A DNA stretch of 64,000 nt, from assembly GCA_002452405.1 (NCBI GenBank), contig DKFP01000010.1, positions 193,332 to 257,331 on the forward strand, in the 5' to 3' direction. Numbering within the stretch: the stretch's first letter is position 1; every line of letters starts with the position of its first letter. This DNA is from Deferribacteraceae bacterium UBA6793 (GTDB lineage: Bacteria > Chrysiogenota > Deferribacteres > Deferribacterales > Geovibrionaceae). Below the pieces are notes generated by a model that saw nothing but the letters and a program-made list of their open reading frames with translations, made no database searches and was not told the origin of the DNA. This document shows, piece after piece, positions 27,276 through 35,271 of the stretch. Both the position numbers and the translations under genes were made by a program.

Positions 27276-27284
27276 TATGTATAA

Positions 27285-28079
27285 CTATGAAAGCAGCAGC
27301 TTGTCGTCCTCCAGACCCACCCCGCGCACATTTTCAAACATGCGCATGAGATCCGCCACGGTAAGTCCCTGCCTGTCCGCACCGCGAACGTCCACAACAA
27401 CCTCTCCGCCGTGCATCATGATTATGCGCGAACCGTATTCAACAGCCTGTTTCATATTGTGTGTAACCATCAGACAGGTGAGGTTCATCTCACTCACCAG
27501 CTTAGCCGTGAGGTTCATCACAAGTTCCGCGGTTTTAGGGTCAAGCGCCGCTGTGTGCTCATCCAGAAGCAGAATTTCAGGATTCGCCATCACCGCCATC
27601 AAAAGCGTGAGACACTGCCGCTGACCGCCGGACAAAAGCCCCGCGTTGGTCTTCAGCCTGTTTTCAAGCCCCAGTCCCAGCGTTGCCAGCTTTTCGGAAA
27701 AAAGCTGTCTGTTCTTACGGTTCACACCCTTGCGAAACCATCTTCCCTGCCCCCTTTTAAGGGCTATCGCCATGTTCTCTTCAATGGAAAGCGACTTTGC
27801 CGTCCCGCTCAGAGGATCCTGAAACACGGAACCGATGAACGACGCGCGTGCGTGATCCGGCAGCGCTGTGATGTCCTTTCCGTTTGCCATAACGTTTCCG
27901 CTGTCGGGCTGCAAAATCCCCGCTATCAGGTTAAGCATGGTGGACTTGCCCGCACCGTTGCTGCCTATCACGGCGACGAACTCACCCTTTTCTATTTTAA
28001 GGTTCAGTCCCTTTATGGCAACGTTTTCGTTCACCGTTTTGGGATTGAACACCTTTCGCACGTTCATAAGTTCTATCAT
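27285..28079 (-). CDS. ABC importer ATP-binding protein (PF04392-associated system)
   Basis: A 264-residue ABC ATPase with Walker A GSNGAGKST, signature LSGGQRQ, Walker B EILLLDEH and the switch histidine in VTHNMK. Its start overlaps the permease stop by four bases. With the permease and binding protein it forms a complete importer. Relatives import aromatic amino acids (TrpXYZ) or unknown ligands. Confidence 0.93.
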   Translation of the reverse strand: MIELMNVRKVFNPKTVNENVAIKGLNLKIEKGEFVAVIGSNGAGKSTMLNLIAGILQPDSGNVMANGKDITALPDHARASFIGSVFQDPLSGTAKSLSIEENMAIALKRGQGRWFRKGVNRKNRQLFSEKLATLGLGLENRLKTNAGLLSGGQRQCLTLLMAVMANPEILLLDEHTAALDPKTAELVMNLTAKLVSEMNLTCLMVTHNMKQAVEYGSRIIMMHGGEVVVDVRGADRQGLTVADLMRMFENVRGVGLEDDKLLLS

Positions 28080-28966
28080 TTTCCGACACCGACCTTTCTG
28101 CGCAACCCGGGAAAGGAGAGCGCAGCTATGACTATCACCGCGGTAATCATGTTCAGATCACCGGGTGAAAAACGGAAATCTCCAATCTGAAACGACAGCG
28201 CATAGGCTATCGCCAGCCTGTATATCATTGAACCGAGGATTACTCCTATGACCGCACGCAAAACGCTGCGGCTTGAAAGTATCGCCTCGCCCACTATCAC
28301 AGATGCAAGCCCTGCTACAACTGTGCCGATCCCCATATTAACGTCTGCAAATCCCAGCGACTGCGCAGCGATTGCACCGCATATCCCGACAAGCCCGTTG
28401 CTTGCTGAAACTCCGATAAAGACCATCCTGTTCGTGCTTATCCCCTGTGCCCGCACCATTTTCATGTTATCCCCTGTGGCACGGAGCGCAAGCCCCATGT
28501 CCGTGTGGAAAAACCATATAAGAAAAATAGCCGTTATAGCCGCCGCAAAACCGGAAAAGATTATCGCAGCAGTCTGCGGGGCAAACCCAAGATTTTCTAT
28601 TGGTGTGAATATGGTGTCATAACCCAGAAGCGGCAGGTTCGGCATCCCCATTATACGCAAAATCACGGAATATGACGCTATCATGGTGAGGATACCAGCC
28701 AGAAGGTTCAGTATTTTGAGTTTTGTGTTGAGAAACGCAGTAACAAATCCCGCACAGGCTCCCGCAAAACCGGCAGCGGCAACAGCCGCAAAAGGGTTAA
28801 CACCTTTTGTTATGCAAACAGCACAAACGGCCGCACCCAGAGGGAACGAACCGTCCACCGACAGATCGGGAAAATCCAGTGCCCGGAATGTAAGAAAAAC
28901 ACCGAGAGCCATGAGGCTGAACATAAGTCCGTGCTCGATGGCTCCCAAAAATGCGTAAGCCGTCAT
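28076..28966 (-). CDS. ABC importer permease, branched-chain amino acid type
   Basis: A 296-residue permease with about eight to nine membrane helices and the BPD_transp_2 motif around GLVGICGAIAAQSLG. The segment FPDLSVDGSFPLGAAV near residue 32 is characteristic of permeases paired with PF04392 binding proteins. It overlaps the ATPase gene downstream by 4 bases; its start codon shares its last base with the stop of the binding-protein gene. Confidence 0.93.
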   Translation of the reverse strand: MTAYAFLGAIEHGLMFSLMALGVFLTFRALDFPDLSVDGSFPLGAAVCAVCITKGVNPFAAVAAAGFAGACAGFVTAFLNTKLKILNLLAGILTMIASYSVILRIMGMPNLPLLGYDTIFTPIENLGFAPQTAAIIFSGFAAAITAIFLIWFFHTDMGLALRATGDNMKMVRAQGISTNRMVFIGVSASNGLVGICGAIAAQSLGFADVNMGIGTVVAGLASVIVGEAILSSRSVLRAVIGVILGSMIYRLAIAYALSFQIGDFRFSPGDLNMITAVIVIAALSFPGLRRKVGVGK

Positions 28967-29931
28967 TATTTTATAACTTTATCAGCGTTTTTGAGCATAA
29001 CGGCGGGAACTTTAAATCCTATCATTGCCGCCGTCTTCGCGTTTATCACAAGCTGAAGATCCTTCTGAAACTCAACGGGGGTTTCGGAGGGTTTTGCGCC
29101 TTTCAGCACTCTGCAAACCATGGCGCCCGTCTGGAGACCGTGTTTGTAATAATCGAATCCTCTGGCAGCCAGAGCACCCCTTTTAACGGAATCCGTGTCA
29201 GACATGAAAACGGGAATTTTATTGGCGTTCGCAACTTTCAGCACCGACTCCAGAGCGGAAACGACTGTGTTGTCAGTGGTTATGAAAATAGCATCCACCT
29301 GCCCCATAAGCCCGTTGGTTGCGGCGGCAACGTCCGCAGAACTTGCTATTGCGCGCTCAACCAGCTTAACCTTGCGCAGCGCGGCTGCCTTTTTCGTCAG
29401 TTCCAGCTGCGAACGGCTGTTCTGCTCGCCAGCGTTATAGATTATACCCACCGCTTTAGGTTTCAGCCCCATATCAAAAATAAGCTGAAACTGTGTGTCG
29501 ATGGGGAGCAGATCGCTCACTCCGGTGATGTTTCCGCCGGGTTTTCTGATATCTTTAAGCAGTTTCGCCCCCACAGGGTCTGTCACAGCGGAAAAAATAA
29601 CAGGTGTTTTAGGAGAACCTTTCATATAGGCACTGGCAAGGGCAAGTGCCGTGGGAGTTGCGATGCCGACTACGAGGTCTTTTTTCGCACCGATGAACTT
29701 ATCGGCAATCTGTCCGGCAGTCACCATATTCCCGTTTGCGAGCTGAACGTCGAAAACAACGTCTTTTCCGTTTTTCAGTCCGCATTTTTCCACCCCGTCA
29801 ATGATACCCTTTTGAACAAGGTCAAGCGCGGGATGCGCAACTATCTGGGAAATGCCTATCTGTTTGGGACCGCCCGCCGCATATGCCGAAAAGCACGCCA
29901 GCGAAAGCAGAAAAACTATTATTCTTTTCAT
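28966..29931 (-). CDS. ABC importer substrate-binding protein (PF04392)
   Basis: The 321-residue protein has a cleavable signal peptide (ACFSAYAAG), then IGISQIVAHPALD, FSAVTDPVGAKLL and GIIYNAGEQNS, all typical of the ABC_sub_bind (PF04392, TrpX-like) family. It is the first gene of the operon, with AAGGTGGG before its ATG. Ligand unknown; an aromatic amino acid is the best-supported guess from the family, not from this sequence. Confidence 0.92.
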   Translation of the reverse strand: MKRIIVFLLSLACFSAYAAGGPKQIGISQIVAHPALDLVQKGIIDGVEKCGLKNGKDVVFDVQLANGNMVTAGQIADKFIGAKKDLVVGIATPTALALASAYMKGSPKTPVIFSAVTDPVGAKLLKDIRKPGGNITGVSDLLPIDTQFQLIFDMGLKPKAVGIIYNAGEQNSRSQLELTKKAAALRKVKLVERAIASSADVAAATNGLMGQVDAIFITTDNTVVSALESVLKVANANKIPVFMSDTDSVKRGALAARGFDYYKHGLQTGAMVCRVLKGAKPSETPVEFQKDLQLVINAKTAAMIGFKVPAVMLKNADKVIK

Positions 29932-29983
29932 AAACCCACCTTATTAGAGCATATCTCATAATTGTTGACGTAATTATCTTAAA

Positions 29984-30068
29984 ATGAGATCGCTTCGTCG
30001 TTACTCTCCTCGCGAAGACGGTTCTTTCTTCCCGTCTCTGCGAACCCGCAAGGGTGAAGCAGTTTCAT
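29984..30068. repeat. Interspersed palindromic element, intact copy (R4)
   Basis: Begins ATGAGATCGCTTCGTCG, has CTCGCGAAGACGG and CCGTCTCTGCGA inner arms, and ends GAAGCAGTTTCAT. It sits in the 333-base gap between the divergent ABC operon and the oxidoreductase. The rest of that gap is AT-rich; I see no gene in it. Confidence 0.7.
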
Positions 30069-30264
30069 TAATTGATATGCGTTATTTTTACGAAATACGC
30101 TTTGTCACAGGGAAAAGAAGATTTTAAACTCTTGACCGCAAATTTCAAGTGTTAAGTCGTCCGCAGTTTTTTTTCGTATTTTCAAAACAGCTTTTTTGTG
30201 CCAAACTAAAGCTGTATTCAACAGCTTATTTTACTATTTGTTCAAAAATACATTGGAGGTAAAC

Positions 30265-31257
30265 ATGAAAGCAGTCCTTCTTAAAGAGTTCGGACCCGCT
30301 GAGAACATGTACGTCGGCGAAGCGGAAAAACCCGCACCCGCAGCGGATCAGGTTCTCATAAAAGTTGCTGCATCATCAATCAACAGACCCGACCTTGTTC
30401 AGCGCGAGGGCAAATATCCGCCCCCCGCAGGCGATTCGGAGATACTTGGACTTGAAGTTGCTGGAATTATCGAAGAACTCGGCGCGGATGTTAAAGGCTG
30501 GAAAAAAGGTGACAGGGTTATGACTCTGGTCGGCGGCGGCGGTTATGCTGAATATGCGGTCGCATACGCATGTCACCTCATGCCCATCCCAGATTCCATG
30601 ACATACGAAGAGGCTGCATGTGTTTGCGAATCATATATCACTGCGTTTTCCAACGTCTATATGATAGGCGGACTGAAAAACGGCGAATCCGCTATCTTCC
30701 ACGGTGGCGGCGGCGGCGTTAACACTGCCGCGATACAGCTCACAAACGCTCTGGCTCCCGATTCAAAATACATCGTAACAGCGGCTCCTTCAAAAATGGA
30801 AGATGTGAAAAAACTCGGCGCGGCGCTTGTCATAGACTATACGACAACCCCGGATTTTTCCGAAGCCGTCAAAGAATTTACGAAGAAAAAAGGCGTTGAC
30901 GTGATACTCGACCACGTCGGTGCAAAATATCTTAAACCCAACATGGACTCGCTGGGCTATGCGGGCAGACTGGTAATCATCGGCGTTATCAGCGGCATCA
31001 AGGCAGAGCTTAACCTTGCGCTGATGATGGTTAAACGCCAACAGATAATCGGCTCTGTTCTCAGAAGCCGTCCCGTACCAATGAAGGGCGAAATAGTGGC
31101 TGAGTTCACAAAGACAGCACTGCCCAAATTCGCAGACAGAAGCATAGTGCCCATCGTATCCGCCGTATTCCCCATCGAACAGGTAGTTGAGGCACACAAA
31201 ATGATGGAAGCCGATGCGCATTTCGGTAAAATAGTTCTTAAAATTCAAGATTTATAA
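30265..31257 (+). CDS. Zinc-free quinone oxidoreductase (PIG3/QorA type)
   Basis: A 330-residue medium-chain dehydrogenase without the structural zinc cysteines. It has INRPDLVQREGKYPPP (the PIG3-type signature), a GHSG-equivalent FHGGGGGVNTAAIQ nucleotide loop, and C-terminal KIVLKI. Such enzymes reduce quinones with NADPH. The start at 30265 follows GGAGGTAAAC. An upstream ATG at 30196 has no family similarity. Confidence 0.9.
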   Translation: MKAVLLKEFGPAENMYVGEAEKPAPAADQVLIKVAASSINRPDLVQREGKYPPPAGDSEILGLEVAGIIEELGADVKGWKKGDRVMTLVGGGGYAEYAVAYACHLMPIPDSMTYEEAACVCESYITAFSNVYMIGGLKNGESAIFHGGGGGVNTAAIQLTNALAPDSKYIVTAAPSKMEDVKKLGAALVIDYTTTPDFSEAVKEFTKKKGVDVILDHVGAKYLKPNMDSLGYAGRLVIIGVISGIKAELNLALMMVKRQQIIGSVLRSRPVPMKGEIVAEFTKTALPKFADRSIVPIVSAVFPIEQVVEAHKMMEADAHFGKIVLKIQDL

Positions 31258-31260
31258 AAA

Positions 31261-31326
31261 ATTGCTTCGTAACTTCATTCCTCGCAAAGACCCTCAGCGG
31301 TCTCTGCGAGCGAAGCGAAGCAGTCT
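31261..31326. repeat. Interspersed palindromic element (R5)
   Basis: ATTGCTTCGTAACTTC, CTCGCAAAGACC, GGTCTCTGCGAG and GAAGCGAAGCAGTCT give the paired arms of the family. It lies immediately after the oxidoreductase stop and before phzF-like, so it may act as a transcript end. Confidence 0.65.
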
Positions 31327-31343
31327 GTTAAGAGGTTAAAAAC

Positions 31344-32132
31344 ATGGCGGAAATTAAATTTTATCAGGTAGATGCATTTTCAGGAAACGTGTTCGGCGGA
31401 AACCCTGCCGGCGTATGCCCCCTTGCGGCGGAGTTGCCGGACGAAATCATGCAGAAAATATCCGCCGAAAACAACCTCTCCGAAACAGCTTTCATTTACA
31501 CCCGCGAAGGCAGACTCCACATCCGCTGGTTCACACCGGAAACAGAGGTTGATCTCTGCGGGCACGCCACTCTCGGCTCGGCACACGTCATGTTCCACCA
31601 CGAAGGGTTTACAGGACAGATTCTCGAATTTCAGTCCAAAAGCGGTGCTCTGCGCGTTAAAAACAAAGGTGACATACTGGAACTGGATTTCCCCGCTTCT
31701 CAGTACGAACCTTGCGCGGAACCGGAGGGACTGGCAGATGCTCTCGGATGCAAACCAGCAGAGGTCTACGCGTCAGCAGACTATATGGCTGTATTTGAGA
31801 ATGAACAGGATGTTATAAATATGAAGCCGGACTTCGCAGCTCTGAAAAAACTGTCCCTCAGAGGCGTTATTGTCACGGCAAAAGGCTCATCGTGCGATTT
31901 TGTCAGCAGATTTTTTGCTCCGAAAATCGGCATAGACGAAGACCCCGTCACAGGTTCCGCCCATTGCCTTCTCACACCCTACTGGACAGAGAGGCTGAAC
32001 AAAAAACTGCTCACCGCCAGACAGGTTTCAAAGCGCGGCGGACTTCTTTTCTGTACGCTGGATTATGACAGGGTTCTGATAGCCGGAAGATGTGCCGACT
32101 ACCTTAAAGGCACCATCACGCTGCCGGATTAA
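31344..32132 (+). CDS. PhzF-family isomerase/epimerase-like protein
   Basis: A 262-residue two-domain protein with the PhzF signature: FSGNVFGGNPAGVC, the catalytic Glu in NNLSETAFI, CGHATLGSAHV, and EDPVTGSAHC. Members isomerise small metabolites, as in phenazine synthesis; without phenazine genes nearby the role is unknown. The 3' end overlaps the convergent kinase by 17 bases. Confidence 0.9.
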   Translation: MAEIKFYQVDAFSGNVFGGNPAGVCPLAAELPDEIMQKISAENNLSETAFIYTREGRLHIRWFTPETEVDLCGHATLGSAHVMFHHEGFTGQILEFQSKSGALRVKNKGDILELDFPASQYEPCAEPEGLADALGCKPAEVYASADYMAVFENEQDVINMKPDFAALKKLSLRGVIVTAKGSSCDFVSRFFAPKIGIDEDPVTGSAHCLLTPYWTERLNKKLLTARQVSKRGGLLFCTLDYDRVLIAGRCADYLKGTITLPD

Positions 32133-34005
32133 GTTTTTTCATCCGCGGACTTATCCTGGGAAGAACTATGACAAACACTGCGCCCTCTTCATTATTGCGC
32201 ACAGATAGTTTGCCGCCCATATGTTCCTCAATAATCATCCGGGACATATAAAGCCCTATCCCCGTGCCCTTTCCTTCGGGTTTTGTAGTGAAATAAGGAT
32301 CGAATATCTTATGTTTTATTGTCTCCGGTACGCCTCCGCCATTGTCTGATATGGAGATTGTCACGTTTTCATCCAAAGCTGAAACTGTTACCAGAATCTT
32401 TTTATTGCCGTGTTTGTCCGCAAGAACATCTTTTGCATTCTGCACAATGTTCATAAGCACCTGACGAAACTCCGAGGAAAAACCGCTGACCAGAGTTTCA
32501 GGCAATTCGCAGGGTGGACGCAAAAGGTTATTACAGGCTTCAAAATCCCTCTCGCGACATCTGCACGTTATTGTAAAATCTATTGAAACGTTCTTCAACT
32601 GTGCCTCTACAAGAGAAACGGTATCTATAACCGCCTTTATTACCTCGAAAGAGGTCTCCTCGCTGCGCGGGTTGAAGAAACTGCGGAAATCGTCTATGGT
32701 TTTAGACATATGCTGAATCAGCTTCATAGAGTCCATTTTAAAATTCTCCAACATCACCTCGTCCAGAGAATTATCCTTAAAGCTCTCGTAAACAAGCTGA
32801 ATATATAAACCGACAGAGTTTATAGGCTGCCGCCACTGGTGGGCTATGGCGTTTATCATCTGTCCCATGTCCGCAAATTTTTTCTGCTCGAAAAAGAGTT
32901 GCTCCTGCATCATCCGTTTGGCGGTCTCTTCACGCACGCGCTGTTCCAGTTCCGCAGTGAATCTTTGCAGTTCCTTCGAACGGGAAATCAGAGCCTCTTT
33001 CGCCACCGCCTCCTGCGTTCTGTCGCTGGCGCGGATAACCACTCCCTGCACGACGTTGTCAACCTTGTGTGGAAGAAAAGCCGCATCAACGAATGTTTCT
33101 CCCCTGACAGGCAGTGTAAACCAGCCGGAAAAAGAAACAAAATGTCCCTGCTGTGCCTGTTTGAAATACGGAGCAAGAACCTCGTCCATCTGGTTCTTTT
33201 TCATCTTTTCGCCGAAAGGTCTTCCTATGATATCCTCCAGTTCGGCATCAAATATTGACAGATAGGCTTTATTTGCAGAGAGATATTTCAGATCCGCATC
33301 CAGAAACGCAACATATTCGTCCAGACTGTCGAATATGTCACCGTACAGTTCAAGCTCCTTCTTCGCCGCAACAAGCCTGTCCACCCTGCGCGTGGAAAAG
33401 ATATAAAAACCCAGACCTCCGCCGACAATTATCACCAGAGCCATCAGAACTGAGGACACAACAGCCTTTGTCTTTGGCGAAATTACCTCGCTGTACTTTA
33501 TCTTCGCAACCATGCCGTAACGCACACTGCCTATATCCACATGGTCGTATGCAGCCAGCACCTTTTCTCCGGTGTAATCAGTTGCAGAGGTGAGCCCGCT
33601 CCGGTCCGAAAGAGCAAGAGCGAGTATCGAATCCGAAGGCACGTTTGAAAAATCACCGGCCGAATCATTAACATTCTCCCTTCTGCTGTGGCTTAATATT
33701 GCAAATTTGCCACGGCTGAGTGACGCTATATAAAACTCACTGGAATAATTCTTATATACAGTGGGACTGAAACTTTTCCTGAGAACGTCAACCGCTCCGG
33801 AGGCAGCCGTTTCCGGATTTTCTTCATAAAGTTTTGCATAAACGGAAATAAAAATATCCTTTCGGGCACGAACTATCTCCGTAAGCCTTTGCTCATAAAT
33901 GGATTTGGTGTTCACATACCAGTATCCTGTCACAACAGCCCCTGTTGCGATGGTGAGTACTGAAAGAAGAATGAAAAGCAGAACCGCCCGTTTACTGTCG
34001 TGCAA
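32116..34005 (-). CDS. Orphan membrane PAS histidine kinase of the HQWRQP type (K3)
   Basis: The 629-residue protein has a helix (about 9-28), a periplasmic sensor region, a second helix (about 185-207), a PAS domain (about 220-335), then AIAHQWRQPINSVGLYIQ with His389, and an ATPase domain (QVLMNIVQNAKDVL, SDNGGGVP, KGTGIGLYMS). Cys481, Cys483, Cys491 and Cys499 form the same sort of insertion as in K1 and K2 just before the N-box. The start is TTG at 34005 behind GGAG with a 7-base spacer; no ATG precedes the first helix. No response regulator is adjacent. Confidence 0.87.
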   Translation of the reverse strand: MHDSKRAVLLFILLSVLTIATGAVVTGYWYVNTKSIYEQRLTEIVRARKDIFISVYAKLYEENPETAASGAVDVLRKSFSPTVYKNYSSEFYIASLSRGKFAILSHSRRENVNDSAGDFSNVPSDSILALALSDRSGLTSATDYTGEKVLAAYDHVDIGSVRYGMVAKIKYSEVISPKTKAVVSSVLMALVIIVGGGLGFYIFSTRRVDRLVAAKKELELYGDIFDSLDEYVAFLDADLKYLSANKAYLSIFDAELEDIIGRPFGEKMKKNQMDEVLAPYFKQAQQGHFVSFSGWFTLPVRGETFVDAAFLPHKVDNVVQGVVIRASDRTQEAVAKEALISRSKELQRFTAELEQRVREETAKRMMQEQLFFEQKKFADMGQMINAIAHQWRQPINSVGLYIQLVYESFKDNSLDEVMLENFKMDSMKLIQHMSKTIDDFRSFFNPRSEETSFEVIKAVIDTVSLVEAQLKNVSIDFTITCRCRERDFEACNNLLRPPCELPETLVSGFSSEFRQVLMNIVQNAKDVLADKHGNKKILVTVSALDENVTISISDNGGGVPETIKHKIFDPYFTTKPEGKGTGIGLYMSRMIIEEHMGGKLSVRNNEEGAVFVIVLPRISPRMKKLNPAA

Positions 34006-34182
34006 GATAAGACTCCAATTAATTAAAGATTAATAAAAAACTGATAATTGAAATTATAGCATAAAAAAAAGACATAAAACGTGATTTTTACCTGTCCGGT
34101 AAAGTTTGACTATTTATTTATCAATGCATATAAGGTATCATATAATTGGTTTATAACGTTTGTGTGTAACGGAGCATCATAT

Positions 34183-34917
34183 ATGAAGAGGTTTCTGGTA
34201 ACTGTATTAACATTTTTTGCAATGTATGCTTTTGCCGATGTAACCCTGACTGAAAAGACGGACGGAGTGATTTCCGTCAGCTATTTTTCAAAAAGCAGGG
34301 TAGCCGTTCAGGAAAACGGGCAGATACTTAACATCACCGATCTGAAAACCCAGACCGTTTACGGTTTTAATCCTGAAAGCAAAACGTATTTCAAAGCGAC
34401 ATTTAAGGAGCTTGCCGATATGAACAAAGCGTCCATGGAGGGGGTTGACCCCGAAATGGCGAACCAGTTCAACATGGAAGCAGGAATGAAGGCGCCCGTT
34501 GTGATTAAAAAAACCGGCAAAGGTGAATATGGCGGCTACGCATGTGACAGATATGAGGTGGGACTGCAAAACCAGCCCGCCACATCACAAATATGTGTTT
34601 CACCACAGGTGCGCCAGCTTATTCTGAACGAAATAAACGGCGCGGCTCTTAAAAACTGGCTCAAAGTTATGGATTTCGAAGGAAATATAGACCCTGTCCG
34701 TACAAAACTGGACGAAATTTCAGAAAAGATAGGCTATATTATCTATGAAAGAACCGTACACAGTATCCCAGGCGTGCCCATGAGTGCCGGAGCCATGGAC
34801 TCATATACCACAGTATTACAGTCGGTTTCAACAAAGCCGATAGACAACGGCAAATTTTCTATACCGGCAGGATATAAAAAGGTAAGCATCAACGACGCCA
34901 TGGGCGAGGAACAATAA
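34183..34917 (+). CDS. Periplasmic protein of unknown function (DUF4412-like)
   Basis: A 244-residue secreted protein: signal peptide MKRFLVTVLTFFAMYAFA, then a beta-rich domain. The segments IVISVSYFSKS-like, YFKATFKELADM and GEYGGYACDRYEV recall DUF4412 proteins, where a Cys near the YxCxxY motif is conserved, but this match is tentative. The ATG at 34183 is 8 bases after CGGAG; the frame is open upstream but has no signal. A strong terminator follows. Confidence 0.65.
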   Translation: MKRFLVTVLTFFAMYAFADVTLTEKTDGVISVSYFSKSRVAVQENGQILNITDLKTQTVYGFNPESKTYFKATFKELADMNKASMEGVDPEMANQFNMEAGMKAPVVIKKTGKGEYGGYACDRYEVGLQNQPATSQICVSPQVRQLILNEINGAALKNWLKVMDFEGNIDPVRTKLDEISEKIGYIIYERTVHSIPGVPMSAGAMDSYTTVLQSVSTKPIDNGKFSIPAGYKKVSINDAMGEEQ

Positions 34918-34938
34918 TCTTTTTGATGAATGATACAG

Positions 34939-34975
34939 AAAAGCCCTCTGACCAAATAATCAGAGGGCTTTTTTT
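34939..34975 (+). terminator. Intrinsic terminator
   Basis: AAGCCCTCTG pairs with CAGAGGGCTT across a 10-base loop and is followed by T5. It ends the transcript of the periplasmic protein gene. Confidence 0.92.
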
Positions 34976-34984
34976 ATGTGTTTT

Positions 34985-35056
34985 AGACTGTTGCACCCGC
35001 AGAGACTTGGCTGCGTTTCGTCTTCGCGAGGAGCACTAGCAGCGCGGCGATCTCAT
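34985..35056. repeat. Interspersed palindromic element (R6a)
   Basis: AGACTGTTGCACC, GCAGAGACTTGG, CGTCTTCGCGAGGAGC and GCGGCGATCTCAT are the family blocks, in the opposite orientation to R6b, which follows 33 bases later. A 9-bp stem of CCTCCTTTG and CAAAGGAGG (35064-35082) lies between the two. Together they fill most of the 354-base gap. Confidence 0.65.
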
Positions 35057-35063
35057 TTTAAGC

Positions 35064-35082
35064 CCTCCTTTGCCAAAGGAGG
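35064..35082. repeat. Short perfect inverted repeat between two palindromic elements
   Basis: CCTCCTTTG, one base, CAAAGGAGG. It has no T-run, so it is not a standard terminator. Confidence 0.6.
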
Positions 35083-35089
35083 AAATAAG

Positions 35090-35174
35090 ATGAGATTGCG
35101 TCGTCAACCTTCGGTTTCCTCGCAAAGACAAAAAGAAAAAGCCGTCTCTACCGCGGGGCAGAACCAAGCAGGTC
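35090..35174. repeat. Interspersed palindromic element (R6b)
   Basis: ATGAGATTGCGTCGTC and CTCGCAAAGAC on the left, CCGTCTCTACCGCG and AGCAGGTC on the right. The right arm is degenerate. Confidence 0.6.
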
Positions 35175-35271
35175 AAGGCGAAGGGGAAAAAATATGCGCA
35201 GTATACATATAAGTATATGAACAATATTTTTTTCACGACAACGCAGACATGCGAAGCGTTATAAAAAGAAG

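Noticed and set aside
35064..35082. Terminator
   Set aside because: A perfect inverted repeat, but it has no T-run and follows a strong terminator at 34939-34975.
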